From: Chitinophaga pinensis
GTDB lineage: Bacteria; Bacteroidota; Bacteroidia; NS11-12g; UBA955
NCBI GenBank assembly: GCA_945877575.1
Contig: CAMDUE010000003.1
Span: 152,174-216,173, forward strand
Reading direction: 5' to 3'
DNA length: 64,000 nt
Position 1 is the stretch's first letter, and every line of letters begins with the position of its first letter. Shown here one piece after another: positions 62,669 through 64,000 of the stretch. Position numbers and translations under genes: made by a program. Under the pieces are notes generated by a model, which was not told where the DNA came from, searched no databases, and saw nothing but the letters and a program-made list of their open reading frames with translations.

Positions 62669-64000
62669 TTATGACTTCAACTTCAACGCTTTTGCCGATA
62701 ACACACTGCCAATCCAAGTAATCAAAACAATGGTAATAGAGCTGGAAGGCATTAAAATTGCCGCTATTATTGGATTCAATTTTCCCTGTACCGCAAAACT
62801 CAGACCAACGATATTGTATACCACCGAAATCGCAAAACTGAACCAAATGATGTTTTTCATATACCGGGCCAACTTCAATAATTTTGGCAACCGTTGAAGC
62901 GATTTTCCTTCCAAAATAGCATCAGCTCCTGGGGTGAAATAACCAATATCATCGGTAACCGCAATTCCCACCGAGCTACTCATCAAAGCCCCGGCATCAT
63001 TGAGTCCATCTCCCAACATCAAGGTTTTCTTTCCAGAACGTTCTAAATTCTCAATAAACCACTTTTTATCGTGGGGTTTTTGTTCAAATAGGAGGTTGGT
63101 TTTCTCGGGGAAGATTTCACGCATCAGACCTTCATCGTCTTTCAAATCACCGCTGAGAACCGCCATGGGATATTTTCGTCCCAATTCTTTTAAAGGGGAT
63201 GCTAAATTCTCCCTTACACTTGAGCTGAACACAAAATACCCTTTAACATTGCTTCCAATGCGCACCCAAATCTTTGACCCCTGCTTAATTTCAAACAGTT
63301 GATTACTCGATAACTCCACAAAATCTGTTGAACCCAATCTCAACTCCATCCCATCCCAAACACCGGTAATTCCTGCCGAAAGTTTATTTTCAACTTCATC
63401 AATGGCTACGGCAACTCTATTCAGATATCTGGAAAGCAATCTAGCATAAGGATGAACTGATTCTTTTGCCAAAGAAGATATGGCATCTAATTCTGTTTCT
63501 TTAAGAGCATTTCCAACATAATCAATGTGGGGATTTTGAGAATCTGTGACGGTACCTGTTTTATCAAAAACCAAGTGGTTCGCCTGATTCAAGTTTTCCA
63601 AAACTTTAGAACCTTTAACAAACAAACCATTCTTGGCAAATAAACTTAAGAAATGTCCATGAGTAAATGTCACGCTCAACAGCAAAGCACAGGGACAGGC
63701 CACTATCAATACGGCCGTAACAGCACTCCAAACCATAGTGGGATTGTAAACACTCCAATAAATTGCCGCAAGAGATGCAACCGTAAACACACCCAAGGTA
63801 AAATACATACTTGCCTTTTGAACATAACTACTTTCATTTGTGCTCTGTGGGTCTTGTTTGCGAGGGATTTGATTCGTTGACTTTTCCCAAAGCGATACTA
63901 AATAACTCTGAGAAACCGTCTTTTGAGCCAATATTCTCACCGATGAACCCAATTGACGTCCTCCGGCATAAATCCAGGAGCCGGCATCTAATTCAACTGG
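62669..64000 (-). CDS. ccoI: Copper-transporting P-type ATPase CcoI (N-terminus beyond the window)
   Basis: The frame runs off the window end, so only the C-terminal 443 residues are present. Seen are the actuator-domain end (PVELDAGSWIYAGG), the metal-site helix CPCALLLS, the phosphorylation motif DKTGTVTD and GDGLNDAGAL of the hinge. The CPC motif and adjacency to ccoS and ccoNO point to the CcoI/FixI subtype that supplies copper for the oxidase, though a general CopA cannot be excluded without the metal-binding N-terminus. Confidence 0.9.
   Translation of the reverse strand, partial: PVELDAGSWIYAGGRQLGSSVRILAQKTVSQSYLVSLWEKSTNQIPRKQDPQSTNESSYVQKASMYFTLGVFTVASLAAIYWSVYNPTMVWSAVTAVLIVACPCALLLSVTFTHGHFLSLFAKNGLFVKGSKVLENLNQANHLVFDKTGTVTDSQNPHIDYVGNALKETELDAISSLAKESVHPYARLLSRYLNRVAVAIDEVENKLSAGITGVWDGMELRLGSTDFVELSSNQLFEIKQGSKIWVRIGSNVKGYFVFSSSVRENLASPLKELGRKYPMAVLSGDLKDDEGLMREIFPEKTNLLFEQKPHDKKWFIENLERSGKKTLMLGDGLNDAGALMSSSVGIAVTDDIGYFTPGADAILEGKSLQRLPKLLKLARYMKNIIWFSFAISVVYNIVGLSFAVQGKLNPIIAAILMPSSSITIVLITWIGSVLSAKALKLKS

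Noticed and set aside
1-64000. tRNA, rRNA and insertion sequences
   Set aside because: No gap has a cloverleaf-like segment or CCA end that I could find, and no transposase-like frame is present.

Overview
The window is a contiguous piece of chromosome from a member of the Bacteroidota, most likely Flavobacteriales. The evidence is the gliding/secretion genes gldD and gldE, three proteins with type IX secretion (T9SS) C-terminal sorting domains, an Omp28-like lipoprotein, a fused ccoNO cytochrome oxidase gene, a single-copy proteorhodopsin, and recurring TAnnTTTG-type -7 promoter elements in place of sigma70 boxes and strong Shine-Dalgarno sites. The genus cannot be fixed from the sequence. 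Most genes are core housekeeping; no rRNA, tRNA, transposase, prophage or CRISPR was recognised.

Layout. 1-12.5 kb: end of a PNGase F-like secreted protein, gmk and nadD, two transporters, an inositol phosphatase, a bacilliredoxin, hutI, a gamma carbonic anhydrase, an M23 peptidase, a MerR regulator, two envelope proteins of unknown role, pdxJ and a zinc phospholipase/nuclease-like protein. 12.5-18.5 kb (minus strand): a LOG protein, an OmpA/TPR protein and the cluster mutY-ssb-gldE-gldD. 18.5-21.3 kb: HU, a TPR protein, a 29-residue basic ribosomal-type protein and RNase E/G, ending at a bidirectional terminator shared with proteorhodopsin. 22.5-36 kb: a TonB-dependent receptor, an OmpA lipoprotein, rlmH, argS, a glycosidase-fold lipoprotein, two beta-lactamase-fold hydrolases, ruvC, aconitase and a VOC protein. 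36-44.5 kb: a large BNR-repeat T9SS protein, a GT2 glycosyltransferase, xerD, an Omp28 lipoprotein, an exported glutathione peroxidase, sucD and lolA. 44.5-55.6 kb: ftsK, rnz, a GT9 glycosyltransferase, a cyclase-family hydrolase, aat, trmB, yigZ, an EamA transporter, ribD, nhaA and one unknown. 55.6-64 kb (minus strand): an Fnr-like regulator downstream of a complete cbb3 oxidase operon (ccoI-ccoS-ccoNO-ccoQ-ccoP-ccoG-ccoH-safE).

The energy theme is coherent: a light-driven proton pump, a high-affinity cbb3 oxidase with its assembly factors and a probable oxygen regulator, a Na+/H+ antiporter, and the TCA enzymes aconitase and succinyl-CoA synthetase alpha.

The most unusual feature is a family of degenerate tandem 7-bp repeats (general form ACYANNN / ACCCGNN) in six blocks at four loci (about 25.0, 34.0-34.2, 34.7 and 43.3-43.9 kb). 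They lie only in gene 3' ends and spacers. In three genes the TAG stop codon is itself part of a repeat unit, and in a fourth the array starts directly after it. Two blocks flank hairpin terminators. Three blocks contain runs of G3N4 (or C3N4), the form expected of G-quadruplexes. I found no described family that I can name for them.
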